DNA from: Gnetum montanum
Taxonomy: Eukaryota; Streptophyta; Gnetopsida; Gnetales; Gnetaceae
DNA length: 64,000 bases
NCBI GenBank assembly: GCA_015680685.1
Contig: MNCI01004154.1
Span: 469,018-533,017 of the forward strand
Direction: 5' to 3'
The notes under the pieces were generated by a model. That model was not told where the DNA came from. It worked only from the letters and a program-made list of their open reading frames with translations, and ran no database searches. Positions 1 to 10,905 of the stretch are shown here, one piece after another (within the stretch, counting starts at the first letter, position 1; every line of letters begins with the position of its first letter). A program made the position numbers and the translations under genes.

Positions 1-852
1 ATAACTCAAAGGTAAAAACCAAACATTAGCAATCAATAGAATACATTTCATACCACCATCATAAGCACTTATTAGGTGATGAATCTAACAAAACAAAAAC
101 AACAAACAAAGACAAAGACAAAAACAAAAACAAAAATAAAATAAATAGTCACACAAAGAAATTAGGAAGTATAATGATGTTGCAAAAAAAAAAGTTATAA
201 AATTAAAGAGAATGAAAAATATTTATTAATCCTGCTTGTTATTAGAATGAGGGATATCCCCCATAAGTAAACAGTTGAGGATGACAAGGATTAATAAATG
301 AAAAATGAGGATCCTTGCATGTTGGAAATATCGAAACATGGTCATACCTACCCCATTGGGGTTCACACACTTTATTATAGTAAGCATAGTGGGGAAATTT
401 ATAAGATGTGGTTCCCAGATAAAGAGTTGACCCACTATGATACTTGGGGCCATAAGATGGTATGCAAGTATCAGGATATTGCTCTCCATGGCTGTATTCA
501 TTGGGCCATATGGTTGTTGGAGTGTTAATTGGTGGCCCTAATGAAGTAACACGAGGCGCTAGGTTCGAAGAGAAGGGNTAGACACTTCAGGAATAGTTTG
601 TGGCGATGTAGAAGGAGGGAAAGGATGAGAATGTTGAAATTTAGGAGAAGTGTAAGGTACACAAGGTGGTGGTTGTGTTGAGGACATGCGCTGATAGTAC
701 TAAGGGGAATAATAATGTGGTGAGATAGAGTATGTTGACCCAGTTGGGAAAATAGGATGCTTAACTAGATAAGAATTTGGATTCGGATGATACGAAGGGT
801 GTATCTAGTTTAGGGATGGCTTCCCCCACAACTAGGATTGTTTCCACTATGA

Positions 853-2097
853 TCAAACACAGTATCTCTGTACGAACTCTAGGTGTAACGTGTTTTCCCA
901 ATGCTCATAAAAATATAACAAGATTGGGCATTGGTCCTTGGGGTGATCATACAGGTAGATGTTGCATTCATACATATGATTGGCAATTGAGCTCCTATTT
1001 TCTTCATCCCTTCTTTGCAAATGTCTAATAATATTTTGCCCTGCCACTCGGGTTGTGAAAACTCTATCTCCAGTAATATTGATATATTCCCCACACTTTT
1101 TATGCATCCATTCCAGCCTCTTATTGATCTTTGCCTCGATTTCATCTAATAATTTTTGTACTGGAAAAGATGGTTCTTTCTCCTCAAGATAGGTTGATTT
1201 CTCCTTTTTATGATTATGGACCTCTGTTAAGTTCAGATTCTGGTCTCGTTGATGTTTTTCAACACTCTCCCATCTAGCCATTTCTCCTTCTTCTTTTGCT
1301 ACATGCTTAATAAGCTCTTGGAATTGATGGGTTCATAGTTCGTATAGTTGACCTTGGGCATACATCCCTAGGGTTTCTCTTGTTGCATCACAAAGCCCAT
1401 CAATGATATGGTACATTAGCCTTTCCTTGGAGAACTCATGGCCTGGATAGTTGTTTAATAGTGCATAATATCTTTTTAAGGCCATGTTCAAGGGTTCATG
1501 TTGTGCTTGTTTCCACTCTTGGATTTGTTTCCTCAATGCCAACACTCTTGCGTAGGTTTGATATCTTTCGTTAAAAAGTTCTACCATCATTGGCCAACGT
1601 CGTATTAAATTTGGTTTTAACGATCTATACCATACTTTTGCTTGGTCAATGAGTGTCATAGAAAAGAGCTTGAGTTTTTACCAACCATTATCAATGTTGT
1701 TCCATGCATAGGAATCATATAAGGCTTCTAAATGTTGTTGTGGATCTGAGTCATAGCCTCTTGAGAAATTGGGAAAGTTGTTTAAATCGAGCCAAGGTAG
1801 GTGGCTCTCTTTACAATGCCTACAGGAGATTCGAACAACCTCCTATATTTGCGTTAGGCTTGTAGTGGCCAGTAGGGGTTCATCGTCATCTAGTAAGTTA
1901 TGCTTTCATGTGTTGGGACAATGATGCCTTTGTTTATGTTTATAAGAAACCCCCACCTTAGATTGCNCGGAGGCATGGTGGTGAAATTGTGTGTGAATTT
2001 ATATGTGACTTTTTATAATGATTTCTTCTTAAAAGATGTATCATTAATTCTTGTACAGTGAACTTGTATGATATAACTAATCTAGATAACTAGCACT
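853..2097 (-). pseudogene. Degenerate gag of element A
   Basis: Two open segments are visible. The 1659-1333 segment (108 aa) is a Retrotrans_gag-type capsid, with WYRSL near the start, a central ERYQTYARVLALRKQIQEWK region and a DGLCDATRETLGMYAQGQL tail. The 1281-853 segment (142 aa) is charged and ends in CNIYLYDHPKDQCP, the counterpart of CEICQYDHPKGCC in element D. That Cys/His cluster probably serves as a short nucleic-acid-binding finger. Stops and frameshifts separate the segments and the more N-terminal gag. Homology to D and C is clear by eye. No function is expected to remain. Confidence 0.75.
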
Positions 2098-2098
2098 G

Positions 2099-2116
2099 TC
2101 CCTGACAATGATGCCA
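2099..2116 (-). other. Primer-binding site of element A (tRNA-Asp)
   Basis: Minus-strand TGGCATCATTGTCAGGGA lies one base inside the LTR. It matches the complement of the plant tRNA-Asp(GUC) 3' end, TGGCGCCGTTGCCGGGGA, at 13 of 18 positions. All five differences are C-to-T or G-to-A. Confidence 0.75.
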
Positions 2117-2117
2117 A

Positions 2118-3322
2118 TGATGAGTGGTGAGGTACCCCTACACTCAACTATATGAATATGAGCGTTTCACGCACGATCTGGTCAAACATCGTAGATGGAC
2201 TAGTTATGGTATCTAGATAGTTATTCTGAGGTCATTGCTCACTATTTTTCCACTTGGACTAGTATTAACTTTTTCACATATGATTTAGTCCAAAGTGAGG
2301 TGTATGATGTGTTCCTACACTAATGCTATTCCTAGGTATGATGGGAAATAATATTAACTAAGCTAAGAGAGAGAGGGTGAGAGAGAATCTAAGCTAGCCT
2401 AAGTGCGATGAGCATCCGTTCCTTAATCATCCATACACATCTTGGACCTCATGCATGACTAGCACTGGGATTACCAAGTGCATGGCCTAAGTATGCTACT
2501 GGGTTACCAAGTAGTCACACTTGAATGCTCGTGATTAAGTTGTACTCATTCCACGTTACTAGGAGATAAGGGTGAGAGATATTAACTAAGAAAGTAGAAA
2601 ATAACAATTAAATAAATAATTAAACTAAGAAAATGCTACAATGATGAAGTAATCTCAATCTTTATTGTTGGTCATGTGCATGTCCAAGTACGTCACACTC
2701 AAATAAGGATGTCGTACAATTACAATCATCACACTACGAGCATGCACTAGGAGAAAAGGGTTGAGAGGACTATGTGGCTAACTTACATTAACTATTCACT
2801 AAGTTCTAATTGTTCCTAACACTAGTATCCGTTCCCACTTGTCCCACAGATCCTAAACTAGTGTAGCGCTACTGGGATTACCAAATTCTAATCGTTACTA
2901 GGTTACCAAGCGCTACACACATGCTCGAAGTGGTTGTACTGAGTGTACTTAACTAGGAGAGTGAAGGGTTGAGAGAGACATTAATTAATGAAGAAAGCAT
3001 TTAAACATTAAAAAATAATTGATTACTATTTAGCTTAGTCTGTATGCTACAAGGTTTATCATAAAGTTCATCTTTATTGCCGTACACAAATGTGTGCTCA
3101 GGTACAATTTTCTCAAATAAAGATCCATTCACTTTAAGACTTCTACTGCAGGCACATGGAAATTATTCTAACTCTAGAATGGTAAAACTGCAAGAGTTTA
3201 GTTAAGGTTCTAAGTCTAAATGCCTAGAACAAGGAAAGCCACCTCTTATGTATAGAAATTGAGGCAGGCTGTGATATCATGTAGGAGATATCGCGGGCCG
3301 GACGCGATATTGAGGCTCATCA
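2118..3322 (-). repeat. 5' LTR of element A, with an internal duplication
   Basis: It has TG...CA ends and is collinear with the LTRs at 24551-25418 and 30875-31705. At 1205 bp it is longer than those because a block is present twice (about 2365-2640 and 2757-3000). Each block has 'ctgggattaccaa', 'ggttaccaag', a 'tgctcg..gt..ttgtact' string and 'ggtgagagaga/ggttgagagaga'. A TATA-like CTATACATAAGAGG lies near 3245-3258 (minus). CGATATCG-type palindromes at 3271-3310 occupy the U3 start. Confidence 0.8.
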
Positions 3323-3605
3323 ATCATGATGTATTTCATGTATCTATGCTACGATGTTATGTGCTTGATGAACATCATGTGATTGACCATTTAAGGATAC
3401 ATCTACAGTTTGATGTCAGTTATGTTGAGTAGCCAGTAGAGATTGTTGATCATATGTTGTGATAGTTACACAGTAAAGTTGTACCTATGCTAGAGATTTT
3501 ATGGAGTAGACATGGAGCTTCAAAAGCTACTTGGGAGGTGGCAATTGAGATGCATGCATCTCATCTTGAGATCTTCCGAGAGGAAGATTCTCAAGAAGGG
3601 GAGAG
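3323..3605 (+). pseudogene. Chromovirus integrase C-terminal tail (Ty3/gypsy, Del/Tekay-like)
   Basis: The plus-strand reading contains VVPMLEILWSRHGASKATWE followed by VAIEMHASHLEIF. This is the 'VLWRNHG...EATWE.E.EM...YP.LF' signature that ends pol in plant chromoviruses. Upstream text ('YVE.PVEIVDH', with stops) fits the preceding integrase C-terminus. Everything earlier in pol is missing because element A is inserted at about 3322. A purine-rich tract (3593-3605) follows directly, then the LTR. Confidence 0.8.
3593..3605 (+). other. Polypurine tract of the chromovirus
   Basis: The sequence aagaaggggagag abuts the LTR start at 3606. It is the usual plus-strand primer for Ty3/gypsy elements. 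Confidence 0.7.
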
Positions 3606-6422
3606 TGTTACATCCCATCTAGAGACATTAGGTGTGGTCATACACTTACGATTTATGCATTACATGAGGAGTCCCGATGGGTTGTTGAGGACAAGTTAAT
3701 GTAATATAAAAATATTTTATATGTTATGAGGCTTCATTTTTATGTTACAATTATTATGTCTTTACATGCTTAACTAATGTAATTATGTACACTAGCCCTA
3801 TGTGATGCGTTAGATAGGTTATGTTGTTGGCAAGGGTGTTGGACTGGGGTACAACAGAACCTATTTGGTATGTCTTTATGCTTTATGTGTGATTTTAGTA
3901 TTTATGCATTTGCATGATAGTGCTATGTTACATGATGTTTAGGTGTGATTTTGGTATGTGAATGTGTAGAGCATTTGAGAAGGATTTCGTAAGTTTAAAT
4001 AGATTTTGATTTGGAGTCCTAGTATGTTCATGAAGCAAGATTAAAGTTCACGGCATTAGTTGTAGAGGAAAAAAATAAATATCCCTTATGAAAATATTTC
4101 ATTTTAAAAAAATAATAAACAATTCAAAAGTAAAGTCATGTATCATTTGCACATGACATGTGCTACCTTGGTTATGTGTTTTGTTTTTTATTTCAAAAAA
4201 GAAAACCAATGCATAGAAGTAACGTTTATGCATAAGGCACAAACCTTGTTTTTATTGTAAATCAAAAAGAGGCCCACTACCCTTTTGCATTGCCACCCAT
4301 AAATAAATTAGGTTTTGTCTATTTTCTTTTATTTTGGGGGAAAACAGAAATGCACAGGAGCCTATTTTCTTTCGTTTTTATTTCTTCTCTCTTCTTCTAT
4401 TCCATAATTTTTTAAATTCTGAGCTTTGTGGATAGTTTTTACTTACTTTAAACCTAGATTTGGGATTTTTGTAGTCATATCTACATAGGTGTAGAACTTG
4501 TTTGGAGCAAAATGGAGTCTTGCTGGAATTTTGAGAGTTTTCTTCTTGTTTCTATCTTTATGCCCCAAAAATTCTAATTGGTGGGTTTTCTTTACATTTT
4601 CCTTGTATTTTTGTACTAGATTAGTGTATATGATTATGCAATGTGGACATGTTGGGCAGATAGCTCAAAGATTAAGCTTGGACATGTTATTTTGCCTATT
4701 TGTCGAAATTGTCCAATTTTGGTTACGAATGGTGTGTATATATATATATTTATATATTTATATATGTGATGTATGGTATGATGTGGACTAGTAGAATATG
4801 ATATATGATGTTGATGAGACTGGTATGATTGAAATATGATAATTTAGGGGCCTATTACAGCACAAGCATTTTTGGGAGTTCCAATCCTTCCTGGTGGTAA
4901 TTAAATATTATTTAATCAAAACTTTGAACATGCATAATCTTACTTTTAGGAGTACAATTTAGGTAAAATTAGTGTCATTGGGCTTGTTTTGGGACATACT
5001 TTCTAATCGCAGAATTGGTTTTCTCTTTGGACATATATCATTTTGGAGGTTATTATAGTGGTCATTTTTGTGGAATTACATGCAGTTCAAGAAATATGGT
5101 TGGGGCACAAAATGTTGTTTTGGTTAAATTGTAGTATTATTTTCATGGAATGAATGTGAATGTTAGGTATGGATATATGTGATTATGTTATGTTGGGTTT
5201 GGATGTGTTGTGCTTATGACATGTGCTGGCTTAAGCTAGCTGAAATGTATGCATGTGTTCGCAATGATGCTTGTGATGGTCGGTGGTAGGTGGTGCTAGC
5301 ATGAGGATGTGGACTAGTTGGTGATGAGGCACCCTAGAGGTAGTATGGATTGACCCCATTGTGATGCATCGGTGAGGCTCCTATCTCAAGCCTCATTTTG
5401 AGAGTGGGAGAGCATAGGTGTGTTTGTCTCTATGGTTGGTACATGGCATAGGTGTGTTCATTCGTATCACCAATCCTCTAGAAGGCTAGTGATTGTGGGC
5501 CATAGGTTGATGGACCTTAGCATCAGTTGGATAGATAAAAGACTAAATAAAAGGCCTGCAAGTAATGGCTATTAATTGTACTCATGGAAACATTTCACAT
5601 GCTACACTGAGTATAGATATGCTAGCCACCACATGGGTTACGTATCTGATAGTATCAGTTTGTGAGTCATATCATTGATAATATATATTATGATTGGATT
5701 ATGATTGTGTGGATCATGGACTGTTTAACGGTATATCGTAGCTATGATGACATGGGCATGATACTGGAAATGCATGTGATGTGGTGTAACAAATATATGA
5801 TAGATGCTATTGGACTGTGGCTTTATCTATAATTTTATGATAGCCATCTATCCTCTTCAATAATGATTGTGTTAGTATTATGGACAATATTGCGGGTGTG
5901 TTGTTTTGAGCATTTGTAAGATTAATGGTTGTTGAAGGTTGCCTTGTACGCCACTCCTCTCCTTTGGTACAGCACTTGTCGACCATCTAGTAGGGGAAGT
6001 ATAAAGGCTTTCCACTCAATTGTGTACTAACTTTATTTAATTACAGGTAAAATGTGTAGGAGCCTAGATGAGCACGGAGAGGGAGAGTAGAGGAAAAAAT
6101 CTTCAGTGCTTAGTTAATGTAGAGTAGTATGGACTATGTATCGTTGTATGAAATCCTTTGTACTCTTATACATATGATGATAATGTTTATGTGTTTTTGT
6201 ATTTTAGCATAGTAGTGGATATTTTGATTTATGCAGAGACATGCAGTTTTATAAATTGAAATGTATGTTCAATTTTTGGTGTGGTATGGCATTCCTGTGC
6301 AATTTGACCTTCCTTAGTATCATGTATTCTACACATCATTGGGTTTTAATTATCATTCTTCTGTTATAAAATTACTAGTGATCCTAGGCATCACCCAGCC
6401 CTAGCTAGGGTGAGGTGTTACA
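3606..6422 (+). repeat. 3' LTR (2.8 kb) of a Del/Tekay-like chromovirus
   Basis: It begins TGTTACATCCC and ends GGTGTTACA. It is collinear with the solo LTR at 50080-52803, sharing for example the 'gaggttattatagtggtcattttt', 'gcttaagctag/cta' and 'ggggaagtataaaggctttcca' blocks. The last of these (about 5995-6020) includes a TATAAAGG motif about 420 bp from the 3' end, a plausible LTR promoter. Large LTRs of this type with TGTAACA-like ends are typical of Del/Tekay. A run of TA/TTTA repeats lies at 4738-4764. ORFs inside are AT-rich chance frames. Confidence 0.85.
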
Positions 6423-6512
6423 TACGACTTGTGATACAAATAGTTTACCATCATTCTAAATGATGGTCCTTACAATTTTTAAAGTTTAGTAATAATTTGT
6501 TTACAGAAAAGT

Positions 6513-6890
6513 TCACAGCATTACTAGATTCTTAAAAATTAAAAAAACACATAACAGCCATGAGTCATGCTTAACAGTCAAATTCCAAGACCCATCAGAA
6601 AAGCATGCATTTGTCATTTTGTCTTGTACAAGTGCAGGGTTGTATCTTACACAGCGTTCATGCGGGTGATAATAAATCTTTGCAGTCTGGATAGCTAGAA
6701 CTCTAAGACCAATATCTTGGACAAGGTTCGCACGGTAATAAAAAAAGATCAAGATTTTAAATTGAAAATTTTATGAAAAGGTATTAGTAGATCGCATCTA
6801 CCCTGATTCCTGACCTGTCTCGTTGAAAAGCACGCCGTTGATTACGCAGAGGAGAACCAACCAAAACCCTGCAATTTCTCGAGTTTTCAT
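6513..6890 (-). CDS. Candidate two-exon secreted-protein gene (5' part), unrecognised
   Basis: A minus-strand ATG at 6890 starts a strongly signal-peptide-like stretch, MKTREIAGFWLVLLCVINGV, then LFNET. Exon 1 would end at 6815 at CAG|GTCAGG. A canonical branch-point string CTACTAATACC follows at about 6799-6788. An acceptor at CCAAG near 6716 would restore frame into an open segment (DIGLRVLAIQTAKIYYHPHE, then RCVRYNPALVQDK...ACFSDGSWNLT) running to a stop at 6513, or to a donor GTTAAG near 6575. A minus-strand TATA box lies at 7234-7241. The chromovirus LTR begins 90 bp further on, so later exons may lie beyond it. No family recognised. Splicing is inferred, not seen. Confidence 0.35.
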
Positions 6891-6899
6891 CCTGAGCTC

Positions 6900-9499
6900 T
6901 GTTCAACTCTAGTTTTGGATTCAATTCAAATATTCATGGCTGTTGCTTTACAGACGAGGCAATCATAGCAGCAGACAAATGCTCAGACACTCGAAGAAAA
7001 CATGCCACGGTATATGAAAACTGGATCAGGCTACACTCTTTCTCCTCAGCTAGTAAAAATTTAATTGTAATATTTAGTTTTAGGTAGAGAAACTGGGTTT
7101 TCCATGGTTGTATCAGTGTAACGATAAAACAATTTAAATAATTCAACGGTCGTTGATTTGTAAACAGAATCATGAAATGATCAACCTTGTACCGACCTCG
7201 TTCTACGATTAAAGTAGCAACATTTAATTATTTTTTTATAGATGTAAGCATTTGTCTTAATTTAGTATATGTCCATAGTAAATATCATGAATAAAATAAA
7301 TAAATACGTCTTATCTAAGTAATCATTTGTAAGAATTTAAAAAAGGTTTACTTTAAATTTGTTATTTTTTTAAGGATTTCAATTCAACAGTATTTAAATA
7401 ATAATAATTGTTTATATTTTACAACTTTTGGAAGGCATAATCTACATATTCAATTCTTATGTTTCATATTATTTCATTTTCCAATTTCAACTCTAAAACA
7501 ATGCAATTTCATTCTTATCGTGAAGGTTGCTTATGCATTATGTATGCCACATTCTCTAATAAAATTGATCATTCTTTTGATTTTCTACTTCATTTTGTTC
7601 TCTTAACAACTATACAAAGATATTATAAATTCATTATTGCACATTGAATTTATAATAAATGAGTTTTGTAACCATAATTTTCTTTCATAAAATCATTGTT
7701 GTTGCTTAGGTTTTCAATGATCTCTTGATATTTTATTGCTAAATTTATAATACAAATAAAATGTTAATAATCAGTATAGTGTCCTTGCTTCCAACAAGAA
7801 TATATTAGCTTCTAATAAAAGTATTAGCTTCTCATATAACAAAATTTATTTTGGAAGTTTTTTTAAAAACATTTCTAATCAAGTCCCTAATCTTAAACTA
7901 CACATTTATAAGGTGCTATAGGTTGTATACTCATTTGAGATAAACTTTAGTAATTATACCAACTTAATAACTTCTAGATCATAATTTCTTCTAACCAAAA
8001 CCTTGCTCTAATACAATGTTAGAGTTTGGTTTTACTTTACATAGAGGATTGTAATTGCTCAAGAATCTTGTGTTTGCGAATATAACTATATGATTAAGTA
8101 AACTTAATATTTTTGTAAATGGTTGTATATTGAACATGTATGTTTAATGGACATAACATACTTCAAATGTGGTATGAATTGGTTACAACTTTTGTTTTAT
8201 GACTATTGGTTTTACATAGTTGACTTTAGTCATCCTTAGCTAACTTATAGTCACTTATACTTTACATACAATGTTGCTACTTTTATTTGTAACTTCTTAC
8301 TACTCTACTGAAGCCTCTCAAGGAATCTTTTCTTCCAATTTAGAAAATTAGATAAGCTTATAATTGGTACTTCCCTAAATTTTTTCCTATTGAGGAAAAT
8401 GGATCCTAACTTTCTTCTAAGTCAACTTTGGCATTTCACTTCTTTGGGGATGGATGCTCATAATGTTATCTTTCAACCTTGTGGCCTATGATGAGCTTGG
8501 AATGTTACAATCTTGTTTAATCATAATTACATGAACCATTGATGTTCAGGCTATCACTTTTCTTCAATCATACTTCTATCTTTTTCTCCCATCCTTTTGT
8601 GTTGTATTTATATTTTTCTTATTCTTTGTAACTTTCTTCTTCTATATGGTTTTGTCTTAAAAGAGTGGTTTCATAACTTGCAAATTATGATCTTTCATTG
8701 ATTATGATTACAAAACTAATAATTAAATAAGATTAGTTTTCTGAAAGTTCAATAGATTGTAAGATTTGATTTTTTTTCTTAAAGGGAAAAGATCCTCTCC
8801 CCTAAGTTATAAATATATACCTTCAATATCATCACAAATTGGAAAAATAAGTGGTATTCAAAAAATTTAGGAAAATAAATAAAAAAAATCCTTTGATCTA
8901 AATAGTATTAAGGAGGCCTTAATTCAAAGGAACACTATTTATCTACTATTGTTCATCTTTTACCATGTATAATTAACATACATAGCATGAATAGGTTAAT
9001 TCAAACAAGCAATAGCTTAAAATTCTTTATAAAATATAGATATATTTACTTTACAATACAAATAACATTAAAGATGAATACCACATGTTTTTTTAAAATT
9101 TATACCATGTATATCTACGGTCTAATAAATTGAAAGGGAAGGCTTGATATTTATGAGACAATATGTCCTTAATGCAACTGACACCACCGCAGTAACAAAG
9201 AAATAATGCTCGTAGTGCGGATCTGAACAACATTTCCTTCTGATATAGAAGATTAACCTAAATGTTGATTAAACAGCTCCATATGGTTTGATATAAAAAT
9301 TTGCTGCAAATTAATCGACCATCATTTTACATAATTCATACTACGTTTTCTTTTTCATCTGACATAGTTTTCCAATGATTCATAAAAGCCAGAAGAGTAC
9401 TGGAAACTGGTAAGATTTCATAGGGGGAGAAGAATTTGAATAGCAACTAGTCGCCAACAATTCCAACGTTGGTCTGTTACAATGTCTGTTATCCAACTG
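6900..9499. other. Intergenic AT-rich DNA with one diverged repeat
   Basis: No coding sequence with a recognisable domain was found; the short frames have AT-driven composition. About 8990-9330 resembles 16790-17060 (shared 'gcttaaaattc', 'agatgaa.a.cacatgttttttta'). It also resembles 18980-19015 (shared 'ttgctgcaaatta...atcattttac'). This points to an old dispersed repeat just upstream of the peptide gene. Confidence 0.5.
7234..7241 (-). promoter_or_regulatory. TATA box upstream of the 6890 start
   Basis: Minus-strand CTATAAAA lies about 345 bp before the ATG at 6890. An upstream ATG at 7173 opens an unrelated 79-codon frame, which would be a long uORF if transcription starts here. The support is only positional. 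Confidence 0.3.
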
Positions 9500-9583
9500 T
9501 TTACGCGGTTTTATCTGCTATTCCTAAATCTGCGCGAGCACCACAGAGAGTTTTTACGCTGCTATTCCGAAGTCTGCGAAAGC
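9500..9583 (+). repeat. Imperfect direct repeat upstream of the peptide gene
   Basis: Copy 1 (9500-9539) and copy 2 (9551-9583) share tttacgc, gctattcc.aa.tctgcg and a final aaagc/gagc. They lie about 150-220 bp upstream of the TATA box and are more GC-rich than the flanks. They could be duplicated cis-elements; function is inferred from position only. Confidence 0.4.
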
Positions 9584-9723
9584 CGGTCAAAATGCAAGAA
9601 AATTTGTGCATTTCCTAGTGCTTAATGGGCCCAGAAAATTCCAACACTTACGTGCATTTTCTTTATAAAAAAATTTGTATGAACCTTATAGGCCCAGATC
9701 AATATCGGTAGTGGCCAAAGAAG

Positions 9724-9733
9724 CTATAAAATG
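9724..9733 (+). promoter_or_regulatory. TATA box of the peptide gene
   Basis: CTATAAAATG lies 63-72 bp upstream of the ATG at 9796. This leaves room for a short 5' leader with a start site near 9755-9765. No other ATG in a good context lies between it and 9796. Confidence 0.55.
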
Positions 9734-9795
9734 ATCATCAACCTGTATGCATTTGTCCTCTGTAATCCTACCTTGCTTTTGCAGTGCTGGTTAAA

Positions 9796-10146
9796 ATGAA
9801 AAAGCTGAACTCTATCGGAATAGTGTTTGCTTGGATCCTGTGGCTTCTTTTTATTTATTCAATACATGCCAAGGTATTTATTTCTCAAGTAAAAGGACAT
9901 GAGTTTGCACCTGACCAATTGAAAGAGTTGGGTTTTCGCTCATCGAAGAATCCTTTTAGAACTGTACTAAGAATGATGAAAACTGAAGCAGTGAGTGAGA
10001 ATCTTCATTCCTTACATAAGCGAAGAAGCATGTCATCAGACGATGGAGATTCTGGCACGGAGCCGACCAAGAGCGTCCACACTTGTTCTTCCAGCAAGTG
10101 TGATCATCCTCCTGCTCCTTCTCCTCCTTTTGATGACTGCAGTTAG
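9796..10146 (+). CDS. Small secreted Cys/Pro-rich peptide precursor, unrecognised
   Basis: A 116-aa single-exon frame. The open frame begins at a GTG at 9784, but the first ATG is 9796 in a favourable context (A at -3). Residues 1 to about 24 are a signal peptide (MKKLNS, hydrophobic IGIVFAWILWLLFIYSI, then HA before KVF). Residues 25-85 are charged, with a dibasic KRR at about 80-82. The C-terminus is acidic and Ser-rich, then carries CSSSKCDHPPAPSPPFDDC: three cysteines around a HPPAPSPP core, one residue before the end. This layout (leader, variable pro-region, short conserved-looking tail) matches plant processed signalling peptides. I cannot assign it to CEP, CLE, RGF, IDA, PSY or CIF; the paired cysteines recall the SCREW/CTNIP class but I cannot confirm that. 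It has no internal stop, unlike everything around it. Confidence 0.6.
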   Translation: MKKLNSIGIVFAWILWLLFIYSIHAKVFISQVKGHEFAPDQLKELGFRSSKNPFRTVLRMMKTEAVSENLHSLHKRRSMSSDDGDSGTEPTKSVHTCSSSKCDHPPAPSPPFDDCS

Positions 10147-10539
10147 CCTGTTCTTCGCAGTGGCAATAAGCTCACGATATTACAATTTCAGTGTGTTTAG
10201 TTTGATTGTGTAGGTTTATTCAGTTGTGCCTCATACCCAACTTGGAAATTGCAGCGGCTTCCCTGTTCCTCTCGCAAGATGAAGTAAATTTCGACAGTTT
10301 CTTGCAATGTGGCGTGGATTTTGTCAACATACTTTGCACTTTGCGATTGGATTGACATGCTCTGTAATGAAAAGCAAAGTAAAACAATTTTATTGTAGTG
10401 GGATGCAATTTAAGGCTTATAAAAACATTATGTTTTCCTGGTTTACATTTTTTTTTTCACAATGTTCACTGTTACTATATGCAGTTGTCGTTGTATTTTG
10501 TCTCCGGGGAGTGGCGTTACGGTGAAATACTCTAATCTA

Positions 10540-10545
10540 AATAAA
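10540..10545 (+). terminator. Possible poly(A) signal of the peptide gene
   Basis: AATAAA lies 394 bp after the stop codon. It is the nearest canonical hexamer downstream, but plant signals are loose and it could be chance. Confidence 0.25.
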
Positions 10546-10817
10546 TCAGGGTTAAGATGCCATATACAACTATTATATAAACATTAATTGAAACTTTAAA
10601 TGTGTGTTTGGTTAGACTAGCTTATATATGTTTATAATATATATCTATAAATTGGCCAATAGAATCTTATTAGTTTACAAGTAAAAAGTTCTTTGAGTGA
10701 AAAATTTCATGACTTCTGGAAAAAGAACAAGATTTAAAAACCTAAATTTTCATGCCTTCTAGACAAAGAACAAGAGTTATGTACCTTATTTTTCCTAAGG
10801 ATGGGTTTTCTGGAAAC

Positions 10818-10905
10818 TTGATGGATCTAGCGTACCTGTAGTAGGGTTATTAAAAGGAATAAAAGTACAACTTAAGAAATACCCTACATTTACATGTTAT
10901 ACAGA
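10818..10905 (+). repeat. Inverted copy of element B protease sequence
   Basis: This 88-bp plus-strand segment encodes LDGSSVPVVGLLKGIKVQLK and then KYPTFTCYT. It is a near-identical reverse copy of 12412-12500, which encodes the same residues on the minus strand. The right junction at 10906 is abrupt, against LTR-like 'aacccgggagactatcgcctagggcgcc'. Confidence 0.8.

Larger units (their letters stand above)
1..3322 (-). mobile_element. Element A: truncated Ty3/gypsy element, 5' LTR plus gag, running off the left edge
   Basis: Read on the minus strand, this is a 5' LTR (2118-3322), a tRNA-Asp-like PBS (2099-2116), a degenerate gag (about 2090-853), a proline-rich linker (about 850-530) and A-rich spacer (about 1-220). 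The spacer text at 5-100 resembles 27055-27140 of element D, which there follows the protease. I find no protease, RT or integrase, so A appears even more reduced than D. The other LTR lies outside the window. The 5 bases after the LTR are ATCAT, the expected target duplication if the far end matches. It sits inside the chromovirus integrase tail at 3323. Confidence 0.75.

Noticed and set aside
4498-4791. 97-codon frame in the chromovirus LTR
   Set aside because: Phe/Leu-rich AT-driven frame, not conserved in the solo LTR at 50080-52803.
9784-9795. Alternative start of the peptide gene at 9784
   Set aside because: The codon is GTG; the ATG at 9796 has good context and begins the signal peptide.
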